Origin: Dermatophagoides farinae
Lineage: Eukaryota > Arthropoda > Arachnida > Sarcoptiformes > Pyroglyphidae
Reading direction: 5' to 3'
Assembly (NCBI RefSeq): GCF_024713945.1
Contig: NC_134677.1
Coordinates: 2,669,001-2,733,000, forward strand
DNA: 64,000 bases
This document shows positions 1-13,450 of the stretch, piece after piece (the stretch's first letter is position 1; the number at the start of each line of letters is the position of its first letter). The notes under the pieces were generated by a model. That model saw only the letters and a program-made list of their open reading frames with translations. It was not told the origin of the DNA and made no database searches. The position numbers and the translations under genes were made by a program.

Positions 1-62
1 AACTAAAGGTGAATTAAAGGTGTGTCACTCAGATAGATTGGTTGGTGGTCCTTGGACAAAGT

Positions 63-102
63 TTATTTAAATCGATGACCAAACATGTCTGGTTGATCAT
101 TT
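63..102 (+). promoter_or_regulatory. possible core promoter of the 156-983 gene
   Basis: A TATA-like stretch (TTATTTAAAT, 63-72) is followed about 35 bases later by TCATTT (97-102), close to the arthropod initiator consensus. The initiator lies about 55 bases upstream of the ATG at 156, a reasonable short 5' leader. Both motifs are common in AT-rich DNA, so this is suggestive only. Confidence 0.25.
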
Positions 103-155
103 CGTTTTGTGCCATTGTCATTGATTGATGCTCGGTAATTTCGAAATTGATAATA

Positions 156-983
156 ATGAAATTTTCGATTGTGTTTTTCATTTTTTTAATCGTCACATTA
201 ATGACGAATCTTTGTGCATCTAATGAAACTAATGAGACAAATGCTGAACAAGAAGTTATCGAAAAAATTTCGTCAATAAATCCTGTTCCAGTGCCGGCCA
301 GGCTGCCACGTCAACAACGACAACAATTATCACAACAGCAGCAGAAGCAGCAAGATTCGCCCATAAATTCGGCTATCGAAATGTTGAACATGGTCACAAA
401 ATTTACAACACAAACAAATGAAATGTATCAGGCTGCACAGAAATTGGCAAAAGAAAATGGTTTCGGTAATGGTATGGTCGATCCAATAACATTCATACCA
501 AGTATCATAATCTATGGTGCCATAAAAATCGTTTCCTATTTGGTATCCACATTTATTTATGCTAGTTCATTGATTGCTCCATGGCAAATGGATCCGAATG
601 CAAAAATTTCATTTATCGATCTAGAATCATTGAATAATATTGATTATGATACTATTTCGAATTCTGTAAGATCAGTCCCGGAACGTTCATTTAAATTGCT
701 GGACATTCGTGAAGAGGAATGTAAATCGCGTGCTATGTGTGAAATTGGTCAACATATCCATAGTTATTGGCCTCGTGTGGCTACTTATATTCGTTTAGCC
801 GTTGATCAATTGAACGTTGCAAGTGATGATAATAATACAATGGCAATGTTACGTGGACTTGGTTGGGCCGATTGTGAAGAAACATTTCGACAATCACAAT
901 GTCAACGTTCACCATTTAGAAAATTTTATCAGATTCTAACATCATTACAAAAATTACTTCAACAACATTATTATCAATATTAG
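156..983 (+). CDS. secreted or membrane-attached protein, 275 aa, intronless, arthropod-type, unknown function
   Basis: One uninterrupted frame of 275 codons. The start is the ATG at 156; the frame is open for three more codons upstream but has no earlier ATG. Residues 1-22 form a clear signal peptide: Lys at position 2, a Phe/Ile/Leu core, and a Cys-Ala-Ser end. Then come an Asn/Thr/Glu linker with possible N-glycosylation sites, a Gln-rich low-complexity stretch (about 53-66), an amphipathic helix region, and a hydrophobic segment at about 111-142 that could span or dip into a membrane. The C-terminal third has two cysteine pairs, C189-x5-C195 (ECKSRAMCEIG) and C240-x8-C249 (followed by RSPF), which suggests a small disulfide-bonded domain. 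The arrangement resembles uncharacterised secreted proteins of insects and mites; this is an impression from memory. Composition and complexity stand out clearly from the rest of the window. No function can be assigned. Confidence 0.85.
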   Translation: MKFSIVFFIFLIVTLMTNLCASNETNETNAEQEVIEKISSINPVPVPARLPRQQRQQLSQQQQKQQDSPINSAIEMLNMVTKFTTQTNEMYQAAQKLAKENGFGNGMVDPITFIPSIIIYGAIKIVSYLVSTFIYASSLIAPWQMDPNAKISFIDLESLNNIDYDTISNSVRSVPERSFKLLDIREEECKSRAMCEIGQHIHSYWPRVATYIRLAVDQLNVASDDNNTMAMLRGLGWADCEETFRQSQCQRSPFRKFYQILTSLQKLLQQHYYQY

Positions 984-1169
984 ATCGAATAATTCATGAC
1001 AATATTTCTTAATGAAAAAAAATGGAACGAAATTATCATTTTTTCAAATTTTTCAATATCAAAATTTTATTTCTCTTTGAAAAATTCTATTCGCTTTAAT
1101 GTTTTTTTATTTTGCATATATGCATGTGTGTGTGTGTTATAACCCGAGTTAAAATTTTTCGATAATAAT

Positions 1170-1210
1170 AATAAAATGGAAAATTTTTCATTTCAAGAAA
1201 AAAAAATAAA
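1170..1210 (+). terminator. poly(A) signals downstream of the 156-983 gene
   Basis: Two AATAAA hexamers at 1170-1175 and 1205-1210 lie 187-227 bases after the stop codon, fitting a short 3' UTR. AATAAA is common by chance in this AT-rich DNA. Confidence 0.4.
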
Positions 1211-4200
1211 GCAATTAAAATGGATCAAAATTATCTCCAATTATTATTAGATGATGATGATAATTAAAACATTTTCTTTTACTTGTTGTTGTTTTTGTTT
1301 TTCATGCTCATTATTCAATTTATTAATTGAAAAAAATGTTCATTGCCAGTTTGGTCATCTGAAGATGCATATCTACAAAAATTTTTTTCCTCACTAATTG
1401 GACATTTTTATCGTCCAAATTTCATATTATCAAAATGATATGACTTTTTCCCCTTGAATGTGTGAACATGGCTAACATTTTGAACTCATAAATCCAATTG
1501 ATGAGTGAATATTTGAAAATTTTTTATTCGTTGGCTCATTTTCTTTGGTGTTTAAATTTCAAAATTCGAATTTAGTCCCCATATCTATAGTTAAAATGGA
1601 AAAAGAAATACAACAAATTGACCAAAAAGAAAAATTTAAATTCTTTGCGTCGATTTTTGTTGTTGTTGTTGTTGTTGAATTCATAATGATATCATGGCCA
1701 TATAGTGATGGTTGTTTTCTGCCTCGGTTATTGGTTTTTCGCTTGACATAATCAATATAAATTGTGCCCAACATTGACAATGATGTCATCTTGTTTTTTT
1801 TGTTGTTGTTGTTGTTGCTGGTTGGATGATATCAGACTTGTTTATCAGATGAAATGAAAATATTAAAAAAAAGACATTGTCCAGGCGTCCGTTCAAAATC
1901 ATTTCTGTTATACCAATGATGATGATGATCATCATTTTTTTTGCACAGTACAATAGTCAGAATATTATGTTGTCGACTTTATCATTGTTCTGTTGTTCAA
2001 ATACAAAGATCAACGAAAAAAAAGGCTATAATTTTTTTTCATTTTCTGCTTTTTTGATGATAAATTTCTTTGATAATTTCATTTTCGTTTCATTCTTGGT
2101 TTCCGCGTATCAAATATATGAAACAATGGTGGTAAACATTATTATCTTTTGCCATTGTTGTTGGTCGCTTTGTTTGTCTGTACGGGTATTTGAATATGAA
2201 CCTAAATTTGGGCAAATGAAAATTTAATTGAGTGCAAAAATACTGTCCCAATGATAGAATAAAGAATTGTATATTTGGTAAAATTATGGTTGGCTGATTT
2301 TTCATCATCGTTAGCGTCATCATCATCATCATCATCATTTTGGAATAGTTTTTTTTCGTGTAACATAATACTATTCTAGATGACAAATGATTTTACAGAG
2401 ATTCATTAGGAAACACATAGAAAACCAAATAGAAATCGATATTTTGTCAGTATTTTCGATGCCAATTCTGAAGATTGTAAAGTTCGATTGATGATAGTGA
2501 AAATATGTTCAACATAAACACACATATGTGACAAATTTTCTATTTTAAAACAGTGTTTGAGATGCAGAAAAAAAAATTCAAGAATTTCAAAAAAATAATA
2601 ATGATGAAAAGTAAAAAATACAACAATTTTAAATCTACTTCAATTGAAAAGTAATGGAAATTTTTCTAGTAAACAAAAAAATAACAACCTTGAAATATTC
2701 TGTGAAATATTCTAAAAAGTCAGTTAAACATTGTCCTCTACGACATGATCTTTGAAAATGTTTTTTAAAAGAAAAGTTTCTCGTGAATTACACAATGAAA
2801 AAAAAAGCCTAGACAAACAAATTTTTTTTTACTTTCTTTCTTTGCATTTTGTCGCTAAAAAAGTAACAAGAAGAATATTATTGTATATACATAGAATGAA
2901 TAAATGAATGGAAAAGAAAAAAAAAGTTTTGTGTTAGGATTTCAGGAACAAAAATTCTATTTCGCTTGTTACAATGTCAACAAGAAAATAGTTTGGTAAC
3001 AAAAGTAAAAAAATAAAACCAGGGCAACTCAAATACATCCATTCGTTATCATCTTCGTCATCATCATCATCATCGTTGTTGGACAACAAGAATTTACAAT
3101 TTTAATTTGAAAAAAAAATTCTAGTTATTCTCTCATACACATACAAACATTATTGTCTTTATATATTTGTGTGTGTTGCCATTGGATTCTATAGTCATTC
3201 TCTATGTGTATCAGTCTGTGTTTGTTTCCCATAATTTATTCCATTTTTTTTATTTTTCTTCTGGGTCCATCATGAAATAGTGTCGAAAGTGTGTGTGTTT
3301 TTTTTTGTTCAACAATTGCAATGACTATGGCTGGATTCTAATACTCATTGTTTGTATTGTATTCACCATTGGTGGTATATAATCAGTGTAGATTCAGTTT
3401 TTTTTTCATTTCGCTTGTGTAATCATTATTACATTTTTTCACACTCTTGTTTTTTTTTGCCCACAGAATCTTTGGCCATTTCTAAGATTTTTTTTTCATT
3501 TAAAAAAATTTAAAATTCAACAACATCGTCAACACAGTAATATATACATGGTCCAAAAAATTTCTGCACCATCATATATTTAGGTTTATTTTCAAAAAAA
3601 AAATAAAAAAAATAAAGTTATTTCTGCTTCGTTGATCATTCACGCACACACACATCAAACATCATTCTAACTGACTTTAGCTTCAAATATTTGAATCATC
3701 ATCATAGAATTTAAATCGGAAACATTTTCCCGGCCATTTCGACTTATTATTATTATTATTACGGGACGATCCATGTCGACTTAGAATCTATAGATTCAGA
3801 AACCTAGAAATAAAAAACAAACAGCTAAAAATATCGAGTGAATCATTTTAATTTGATTTTATTATTACATTTTTTGTTGTTGGTGTTGTGGCTATATTGG
3901 ATCTAATCCAGAAAAAAAGAAACAGTACCCGAGAGATGATGATATCAGGAAAAAAAATGTTTGCCCTCGATACATAGATCTATAGATAGATATGTATGTA
4001 TTGTCTGAAAAAAAACATAGAATGGGGTTCAAAACGGTAATAATAAATTTTTTCACTCGGTTTAGTTTTTTATATATCGATTCCGGATTTACGAGATTCA
4101 TTGATAATTTCAAACACACACACACACACATACACGGACGGGTGGAGGCCCGATTCTTGTAATACGAATTTTTTTTTATTGGTCAAACATTTGTTCATCA

Positions 4201-7200
4201 AACTTTTCTAACCGGTGTTCATTGAACACACACACACATTGTTGTTGTTGTTCATGGAAATAAAATCATTTTGGACTCGCACGACTTAACCTTAACTGCT
4301 CCATTGGGGATTTCAATATAACACACAGAATTCATCAATTTGAAAATCGGTTTTAACCGTTTTTATTCTGTCATACATGATGATGATGATGATCGGATAA
4401 AATAGCCTAGCTTATTTTCGATCACACACACACACACACGGGATTTGTCTATCAGTTTTTTTTTGTATATTTTGGTCAATTGTTGACGTTTGTTATTTCC
4501 TGTGTGTGTGTGTGTGTGTGTTTTATTCCATTGAACAATAATCAAACATTGAATTATTATATTGGTGATAAAAACTTTTTTTTTTGGTTATGATAAAAGG
4601 CTAGGAAAATATTCATTCACGTATACATGGTTTTTCATCTTTTTTTTCCAGTCCTGCCAGTTTGTCACCATCCAATCACTATGGTTAAGACCATGTTGAT
4701 TATTATTTCTGCAAAAAAAACCACAAAAATAAACTAGGAATCAGAAAAAATTGACAGATTGAAAAACGGAAATTGATTCAGTTATCTTGATGAATAGAGT
4801 AAAAAAAAATCATCTTTTTCCATTCACATATTTAGAAAATCGGGCGTGTGTGTGTCATATTTTACGACTAACAAAAAATGCTACAATAATGAGAGAAAGA
4901 GAGATAGAAAATCCATTTTAATCAATCTTAAATCTTGACAATTTTCCATATGAAAAGACCTACATGTGTGTGTTTTTTTATTCAATTTTCTCATCATGCA
5001 AGGCAATTCTCAGAATAAAAAACTGACCAAAAAAAAAAAATTCATTACAGTTCTCATAAACCGAAAATTACAATGATGAGAATGAGAATTTCAATTCTTT
5101 TTCCACTATAACATAATTACCATGACCGGAATCTGTTCATATCTATTGTCATTTATGTGATTGTTGTTGTTGTTGTTGTTGTTGTCACCTTTGATGATAA
5201 TTTATTGTCATCGTCAAAAAAACAATCAAAGAGGTTCAACATAGTTGTTGTTGTTGTAAAATTGAAGGGTGAGAATTGTGAATCTGTTAACAAAGATGAT
5301 GATTTTCACATTATTGTTATTATCATAAGTAATGATCAGTGCTTTAAGGTTATAAAATAATTATAACAACCATTATTCTTCATTCTGTTTACATTCTCAT
5401 CCAATTTATTCTATTACACATCAATCAAATCTCGAAATTTTCATTCATTCATTTATTCAATTTATAAAACATTAATCTTTTTTATGATGAGAAACTTTTT
5501 CTTGTTCTGGTCATTTGAATTGGTGATCAATGATGATGATGATGATGATTCGGACATTGCCGTTGGCTGTGAATATAAATCTTGTAACATGCAAACATCT
5601 CACAAGTAGTTATATTCATTTTCTTAAAATTATCATCCATAGATTCATTCGATTAGTCAACAAAAAAAACATTTTGTCCAATTCAATCGTGATTTGTAGT
5701 TATGTGATTTTTTTTTTTTTTTTTTGGTTTCTTTTATGCATATAATGGATGTTTTATATGGAATTTTGCAAACATTTTCTGTGACCATCATCATTTTTTT
5801 TTTTGGTTATTTTGTTTGTTTTTGTTTTCTTTTTTTTTCGTTGTCGTTACTGCCTGCTGATATGATGTTGATGATGATGATGTTGATCAGCATCATCATC
5901 GGTTTGGGCCGTGGTTTGCTCATAAATTTGGTCCCCATATAATTTAATGTATGCATTTTGTTATTGTTGTTGTTATTATTATTGCTGATCGTTTAAATTT
6001 GTTGCTTTGTCGATTTATAAATGTGTTCTATGTGCAAACAACACATTGAATCAAACATTATTTGGTTGGTTAACATGTGTGAATTTTTTATTCATTTTCT
6101 TTTCATTCACTTTCAACGAAATAGAGAAAAAACTATGATGTTTCGAATTCCTACAATGGAATTCGAGCTTCTTGTCGTCGCCATCGTGTCTATATGTTTT
6201 GTTTGTTTGTTTGTTTGTCATTTTTTTTTAGTTTTGTCGGTGTTTGTTTGTTTGTATATGTTGAACAATAATTTCATCAAGATTGTAAATCAAGACATAG
6301 AATTTGTAGAAAATTAATGATAATTTGTAATCAGCTAAAAATTTTTCGATTTTACACATTCGATTCGAATACTTTTTTAAATCCCATTAAAAAAGAAGTG
6401 AATGAAATAAAATCTGGATTGTTGTAAAATTGAAAAAAAATTGAAAATATTTTCTTGGCGCGCCTCCACAAACATCGCAGTGATTGATCGATTATGATTC
6501 CCCATCATTTGATAACCGGTGATCATCATCATCATCATCCACAATGATCTGCAGGTGTCCAATAACTGATTTTTTTTCCAATTGTTTTTATTTGTGTGTG
6601 AAAAAAAGATGTTTTGTTTTGTCTTTCGTTATTGTGGTGATGATGTTGATGATGATGATTCATAAAATATTTGTTTCATAATTTATCATTTATATATATG
6701 ATGTTTGTCATTAAGTTTAATTTGAGTTTTTTTTCTGCCTCAAAACAATCGAACAATCAATCAATATCATCATCATGATGATTATGTTGGGAGCGACCAT
6801 ATTTAAAAACAACAAATTGATCCACCCAAAAAAAAAAATGCTGGAAAAAAATTAAGCTTGTCAATTTCCGGTTGAAAAAGATTTATGATAATTAATTTAA
6901 CAAATACTTATCAATTGTGTTTTTTTTTTTTGCTTTCTACTTTTTTTCCAGTACATTGATGTTGTTTGTTAGTTCAATTCCAGAAAAAAAACAATGTTTG
7001 AGATTCAGAATCACAATGTAATGAAAATGTTCGAGTCAAACATTTACTTAGCGTAAAGATATACACATATGAACCTTTTTTTCCTGTATACATCATTAAA
7101 TGACACAATAACTTTTTCTCAAATAAACCAAAAAAGCAGAGAGAAAAAAAAAGATCTCATGAAACAAATGTCATGAAAATTAAGAATTCATAGCGAATAC

Positions 7201-7453
7201 TTGTTTGGACATTTAGTGAAAGAAAGCTAGAGACAGAGAATACAATGATAACGATATTGACAATAGGAAAAAGGATTTACTATCCATATCCAAAAAAAAA
7301 GAATTGAAGCTAGTTTTGAATTCAGTAAACAATCTAAAGAAAAAAAAAGATCAATTGTCAACTGATACTGATACAATGTTTATGTTCCAAGAATTGTAAA
7401 AATAAATGATAAAATGTGACTGGACAAAAATCAGTGTATAAAATGTACAACTT

Positions 7454-7484
<31 letters not shown>

Positions 7485-8880
7485 CTGTTCGAATTTGATC
7501 ATTGTGTACAATGTTTTATCACAATGTGTTTAATTGACATTAAATGAAAACATCAACTTTGACCATTCTATCTGGAATTTGCAATGAAACATTTTTGTTT
7601 CATTTCAGCAAAGAAACTTGAAATCTAATTTAATTCCCCAGAAATGAAATGAAACGAACAAAAAAAAAAAAGTTTCTCATTCACAACTGACAAACTCAAA
7701 CGATGAAGACGATTTACTCTTTTTGGGTACATTGGAACATACAAAGTTTTTTTTACAATTTTCTTTTGTGACAAGAATCTTTGATTTCCATCATCATCAT
7801 TATTGATAGAGTAAATAATTGTTCGGACGATTCCAAAAAAAGGCGACAAGAGAAAAAAACGTTGTACTTTTTAGAGAATCGACAAAGTGGCAATCTGGAA
7901 GAAGAAAAAAATTTAATTTATTTAATAATCGTATTCAAGCATTTGAAATTGAATTATAAGAATGTTGAGTAGAATTTTTCCATCTTCAGATTGTGTCAAT
8001 ATGTGTGTGTGTGTGTTAGTGTGAGTGTGTCAAATACAACACATTTACAGTTAAAATGGACAATTTTCAATCGAAAAAAATGACATTGTCAAGTGTTTTT
8101 AATTATTGTGAAAATTGAAGATTTTTTTTACAAGTCTTTTTTTCATCGTCATCATTATCATTATCATCTGTTCTGTTCTGAACCAAAAAAAAAAAAATCA
8201 ATCATTGATCATGTGGTACATTTTTGGCACTATCGATTATATATATGTTAACCAATTCGTTCACCATACATTAACAACAAAAAAAAGAGTAGATCAAAAT
8301 TAAATGAAACTCGTTAATATATTATGGAAAGAATGTGAAACAAAAAAAAAAATTCATTCACATATCTATTGATAAAAAGATCCTTCATTCATTTTTTTTA
8401 TTTTATTTTATGTTTAGTTTTAATTGTCTTTCATTTGAATGTTGTTGTTTAAAGTTAATAATAATATATAAAACGAACGCGTATTTTCCTCATATATATG
8501 TGTGTGTGTGGATAATTTTGTATAATAAAAATGGTATAAATTCCAAACTTGATGAACTAGATTGTCCCAACAATTTATGCTAACTGATGATAACCAGCCA
8601 ATGGATGAATGGAGTATGGTTTTTTTTTATTCTGAAATTACTCCTAAACAACTTTCAACCAGGAAAACGTACTGATGATGGAACTCATAAAAATAGGAAT
8701 ATATGGTGGCCATCGTCGTGATCGGCATTAATTATTTGATTTATTTAATAGGGAAAAGAGAGATTTTAACAACATTGCCATCAATGAATGAATGAATGAA
8801 TGAATGAATGAAAACATATATTTGGCCAACAAAATGGACGTAAATGATGATATTTAGTAATACCCATTATATATTAAGAT
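1211..8880. other. geneless stretch with microsatellites
   Basis: No convincing gene is seen. The stretch holds many simple repeats: (TG)10 at 4501-4520, (TTG)8 at 5161-5184, 19 T at 5708-5726, (TTG)10 at 7455-7484, and several CA and TCA tracts. The minus frame 1559-1789, which has an ATG, and higher-GC patches near 5880-5940 and 6455-6545 look weakly protein-like but lack splice signals. Confidence 0.6.
7455..7484 (+). repeat. (TTG)10 microsatellite
   Basis: Ten uninterrupted TTG units. Shorter TTG tracts recur throughout the window. Confidence 0.95.
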
Positions 8881-8889
8881 ACCAGCACA

Positions 8890-9021
8890 CCACACACACA
8901 CATACGAGCAATTTCAACGGGCGTCATTTGTATTTGGAACCGAAAACAAAATCCAGAATCCATCTACGACGACAACGATGAAAACGTGCAGGACATTCAA
9001 ACTTCAATATCATTGTCATGA
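8890..9021 (+). CDS. candidate terminal exon, 43 codons (weak)
   Basis: A higher-GC patch is open in one + frame up to TGA at 9019-9021. It opens just after an in-frame TAA, and CAG (8883-8885) or AAG could serve as the splice acceptor. The exact start is uncertain. The C-terminal half reads WNRKQNPESIYDDNDENVQD, hydrophilic and non-repetitive, like a cytoplasmic tail, and AATAAA follows at 9160-9165. Against it: a second + frame through the same bases is also open, and the acceptor has a poor pyrimidine tract. No homolog is recognised. Confidence 0.2.
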   Translation, partial: PHTHIRAISTGVICIWNRKQNPESIYDDNDENVQDIQTSISLS

Positions 9022-12000
9022 TGATGGTAGTTTTCATAGTAAATTATTAGAATTATACTACTACTACTACTACTAATACTATGGGCATCATTGAGGCTAT
9101 AATAATGATTTGATGATAATGAAGCAAATGTGATATAGAAGAAAAAAAAGGGAAAAGAAAATAAATATACGCCATCATCATTGATGAATAATATATTTAT
9201 TTCTTTGTTTAGCATGAACAAGAATTAAAGATAACAAGATTTATATATACCAAAATTGTATGGAAAAAAATCCCTGAAAAAATAAAATGTCAGCATAACA
9301 AAGTCAATGACATAAGAATATCATCTAAATATTCGCATTTGGTCCCATTTATTATTGCTTTGCCATTATTAAATATTCCCTTTTCATAAATTTAATTTTA
9401 TTCATTCAAAGATTGTCCAACACAACAGAAACAAACATATACACGAGGATTGATTTTAAAAATATAAATAAATCTTGCCCGAAAGAAAGAAAAAATAATC
9501 TAAAAAGAAAAAAAATCTGATCATCATCCGGGCACCATCATCATCATCATCTTATTTATATATTCGTCAAGATTATTCATTCGTTGTTTTTGGTTCTTGG
9601 TTTTTTTTCTATATTGTAATTGAATTTTTCTTTTCTTTGTATATAAAAAAGAAAAAAAAACAAAATCAGGCGGGTTTTTTTCACCATGTTTTCGAATATT
9701 TTTATTTTTACTTTAAAATTCAATTTTGTGGCTTGAAAAAAAATCATGATTACTACTACTATTCGTCAAATAAATCTGTAGCGCTTGCGTTCCAAAGAAT
9801 TTCCAATGATTTATCTTCAATCATCACCCACCAATACTATGTCCAAAAAGTAAAGATGAGTATTAATCATCATTGTAATATTATTATGGTGATTTTCATC
9901 ATCTCTAAATGAGGATATTGATTTGGTTTATAATAAGAACACATTTTCGTTCATTTCAAATAAATGACCTTAAGATTTTTGAAAAATGGATGACAATCAT
10001 TTGTGATCATTATAATGGTTATACAAAAACATTTCACCCACCCACCCATTCGATGATCATATATGATGATCATATGAAAATGGCTTAAAAATTGTTTGAA
10101 ATTTAAATCTTCAAAATCGAAAATGATTATCTCAGGCCACATTAAACTTATTTGGAATTTTTTTTTTTTTTTTTGAATGAATGAATGATATGTTTGTTCC
10201 ATTTTAAAGATTGAATTTGTTTTTTCTTTGTTCACGATAATATTTCCTTGTTTCATTGTTCGATCGACATAATGAGACAAGACTAAACATGGAAACAAAT
10301 CGATTCACAAATGACAATGGATTTTTGTTGTTGTTGTCATCGATGCCAAAACAAAAATTTCATTTTTTAACCATTCCATCAAATAGATGGCGCTGAATTT
10401 TTTTCATATCAGCTGAAAAACATTTTTTGAAAAATAACAAAAAAAGTTTTCAATATTTTCCATTGAAAATTCAACTATATTCCATTTTTTTGTGTTTAGA
10501 AAAATTGATAGCAAATACATATTGGTTTTTTTTCTGGTAATTATTTTAATTTCCATTGTTGTTGAAACATTGTAAACATTATTTTTTTTTCTAAAACAGT
10601 TTCTGATCAAGTCTTGGTGATGATGCCCTCCAGGTACATTCTTTTCATTCATTATCAAATGCATTTCTGGATTCCATATTTTCAGAGTATATTATCAAAC
10701 TTGTTATTAATTTGGTGCGAACACACACACAAACACACACGCACAGATAGAAAATGACATGATTATTATGATGATGATAACAATGGCAATAATTTGTCGA
10801 TGGTAAAAGAAAAAAAAAATTTACATCAAGCCAAGATAATCATTATATTTCCTATCGAATAATTATTGTTAAATTTTTTTTCCGTTTCTCCTCTCATTAG
10901 AATAATAACAAAAACGATGATGATGAACATTTAGTTTCAAAATCTAGTCTGGTCTTGTCGTCGTCGTCGTTGGATTCGTTATTTTCCTCATTTTGTTATT
11001 TGGTATAATTTGTCCATATGGTCCCAATATGTATATTGAGATAATTATTTATAATGGGTTTTTTCTTTTCTTTTAATCTTCATACACAATGTTGAGTTCG
11101 TTTTTTTTGTTCGATCATATAATCAGTTGAAAGAGTTTTCAGTTTTTTCAATTGTCTCTGCTGTTTTTTTCTGTTTTGCCGTACTAATTACCGATAATGA
11201 TAACAAATTGTTTTCATTTTCTTCTTTTTTAAATTTTTCAATTCGTATGGTTTTGAATTGGAATGAGGAAACAAATGATTTCATTTTAAAATTGGTTTGA
11301 GCTATTGATAATTTTAATGATTAACTCGAGTCTATCGTCATAATCAATGCCTGTTTGATTATGAATTGGTAAAAAAAAACCAACGAGATTTGAACTGTAA
11401 TCAAAACAATACTATACAATTCAGTCAATCTATCGACAGTTAAAATGAAACACAAATGATGGCTAGACTCGTAAATAAATACCCAACTACAGCAACAAAA
11501 ATAGGTAAATGGATCTCTATGGGCCCGGTCCAGGAGAAAAAAAAGACATAAAATTGGTAACGGTAGACTAGATTTTCAAGAGAGAGAGAGAGAAAGAGCC
11601 AGACCAAGCCATTGGATCTTTTGTTCTCAGACAGTAGTATAAATGGAAATTTTTTTTGTTTTGTTTGTTGGTTCAACCATAGAATTATTGGTGTTAAATA
11701 TTACATTTTTACGTATTTGGCCAAATGAAAACAATAATTGCATTCGTTCTGTTTTGCTGCGTTGTTGTTGTTGTTGTTGTTGAATTCAAAAACATTCATT
11801 CATTTATTCAAAGCAATGAACAAAAATCTTTTTTTTTCGATGGCCATTCCATTTGGCATTTTACGGCCATCACCATTTAGTGGTAACAATGGATCCAACA
11901 AAAAAATAATACAAAATTTATGGTAAAAAGTTTTTTTTTATTGTTTAAGCCCCGCCACACTCATATATACTTTTGTTTTGTTTTGGCTATATCGTCAAAG

Positions 12001-13257
12001 TTTACCGATATTGATCATCATCGATTCCTTTTTTGGTTCACATTTGACATTGCGAATAGGAAAAATCTATGAATAATAATAATAATAAAAGATTTTGATC
12101 AGAAAATCAAGTTTGACGTATGTGACCAGAAAAAAGTGTCACAATGAACAATGATGGTGGGGGATATATTGTTGAAAAAAAGGAAATTTAAATTTTTTCT
12201 AAAAAACCAAATTTTCAGATGAAAACAAAAACGACGACGGCAATGATGTTGTTGATGATTCATTCATGCTTGTAATTGGTGGAATATTTTTTTTTAAATT
12301 GGTTCATTTGTCATCAACAAATCGGTTAACTAAAAAAAAAAAATTATTTCATCATAAGTTGTAAATTACAAAATCAATTCAGATTGAATCAAATCACTCA
12401 TCACTTGTATTATGAACGGAAATGAGTGCTTGAAACAAAACGAAACAAAAAAAGTGTCATTATTGTCATCATTCTATTCAACAAAAAAAAATCTTTGACA
12501 ATGGACGCCGGAAGGAACGCCAAGCTAAGCTTTTGTCTTTTTTTTCCCATTTTATTATTACATTATATTCATTTTTTTTTTTGCTTTTGAAAAGAATTCA
12601 TTGAAACTAAAACAACAGAAGAAAATGGAAAAAAAGTCGTCAAGAGTTAAATTATTCATTCATTAATTAACATAAAATACATACATACATACACTAGGTA
12701 TAAAGTAGTTTGGCCAATTTTTTTTTCTCATTCCATTCTTATAATAAATTGGTTAAATCAACTAATACTTTGCCCCTTCAATCCTGCGTTAACCCAACCA
12801 CACTTTTTCAGCTGAACCAATGCATACCAATGCCAAAAACAAAAAAAAATGGATGACATCAATTATTTAAATTTGAAACATTGTAATAACACACACATAC
12901 ACACATATATTTTATGGATTATTATTATATTTTGTAAATACAAGTTTCCAGCAAACAGCATACCACAATGGAAATGGTATTTTTTTTTTACTACTATTCT
13001 TCTTGCTACATATACCTATTAGTTTTAATTAATATACTTAATAGCCTTTCTCTATATATATTGTTTTGGTTGTTTTCATCTTCTTTCTCTCTCTATATAT
13101 ATTCTTCATCATCAACAACAACAACAACAACAACGACAACAAGCCATAACCATATGCGATCCATAATAATAAATTAAGATTAATTGGCCCTTTACCATTC
13201 ATGATGATGATGATGATGATGATAATAACAATAATTGTGTAAATGGTGCCACACTAA
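9022..13257. other. geneless stretch, a few short ambiguous frames
   Basis: Mostly T-rich, intron-like DNA with TCA, CA and TTG microsatellites. Short ATG frames with good start contexts occur at 11459-11551 (30 codons) and 12501-12587 (28 codons). A possible small exon with both splice sites lies at 12219-12271, with frames open on both strands. None is strong enough to call. Confidence 0.5.
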
Positions 13258-13450
13258 ATGGATAATGTTTTTTTTCCTTGCACCACCCCTTTGTTCACAT
13301 TCACATTTTATTTCCTACTACTAATGAATGATAGATTAGCTGTGAGAAATGACTTTGAAAGAATATTTATTCCTTTGTTGTTGTTGGTAATGGTGGTGGT
13401 CAATTCTTATCGATTAAACACAAAGGTGTTTGGATTAAATGTCATTACAG
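13258..13450 (+). CDS. candidate first coding exon with signal-peptide-like segment (weak)
   Basis: From an ATG at 13258, 64 codons run to a TTACAG|GTTAGG donor after 13450, ending in phase 1. Internal Met codons begin a segment with a charged n-region (NDRLAVRNDFER), a hydrophobic core of Leu/Val, and a more polar end, as in a signal peptide or single membrane anchor. Part of the core is encoded by a TTG/GTG microsatellite, so the hydrophobicity may be accidental. No matching next exon was found. Confidence 0.22.

Noticed and set aside
6455-6545. GC-rich patch with short frames on both strands
   Set aside because: Every frame is short, no acceptor-donor pair fits, and plus and minus readings look equally plausible.
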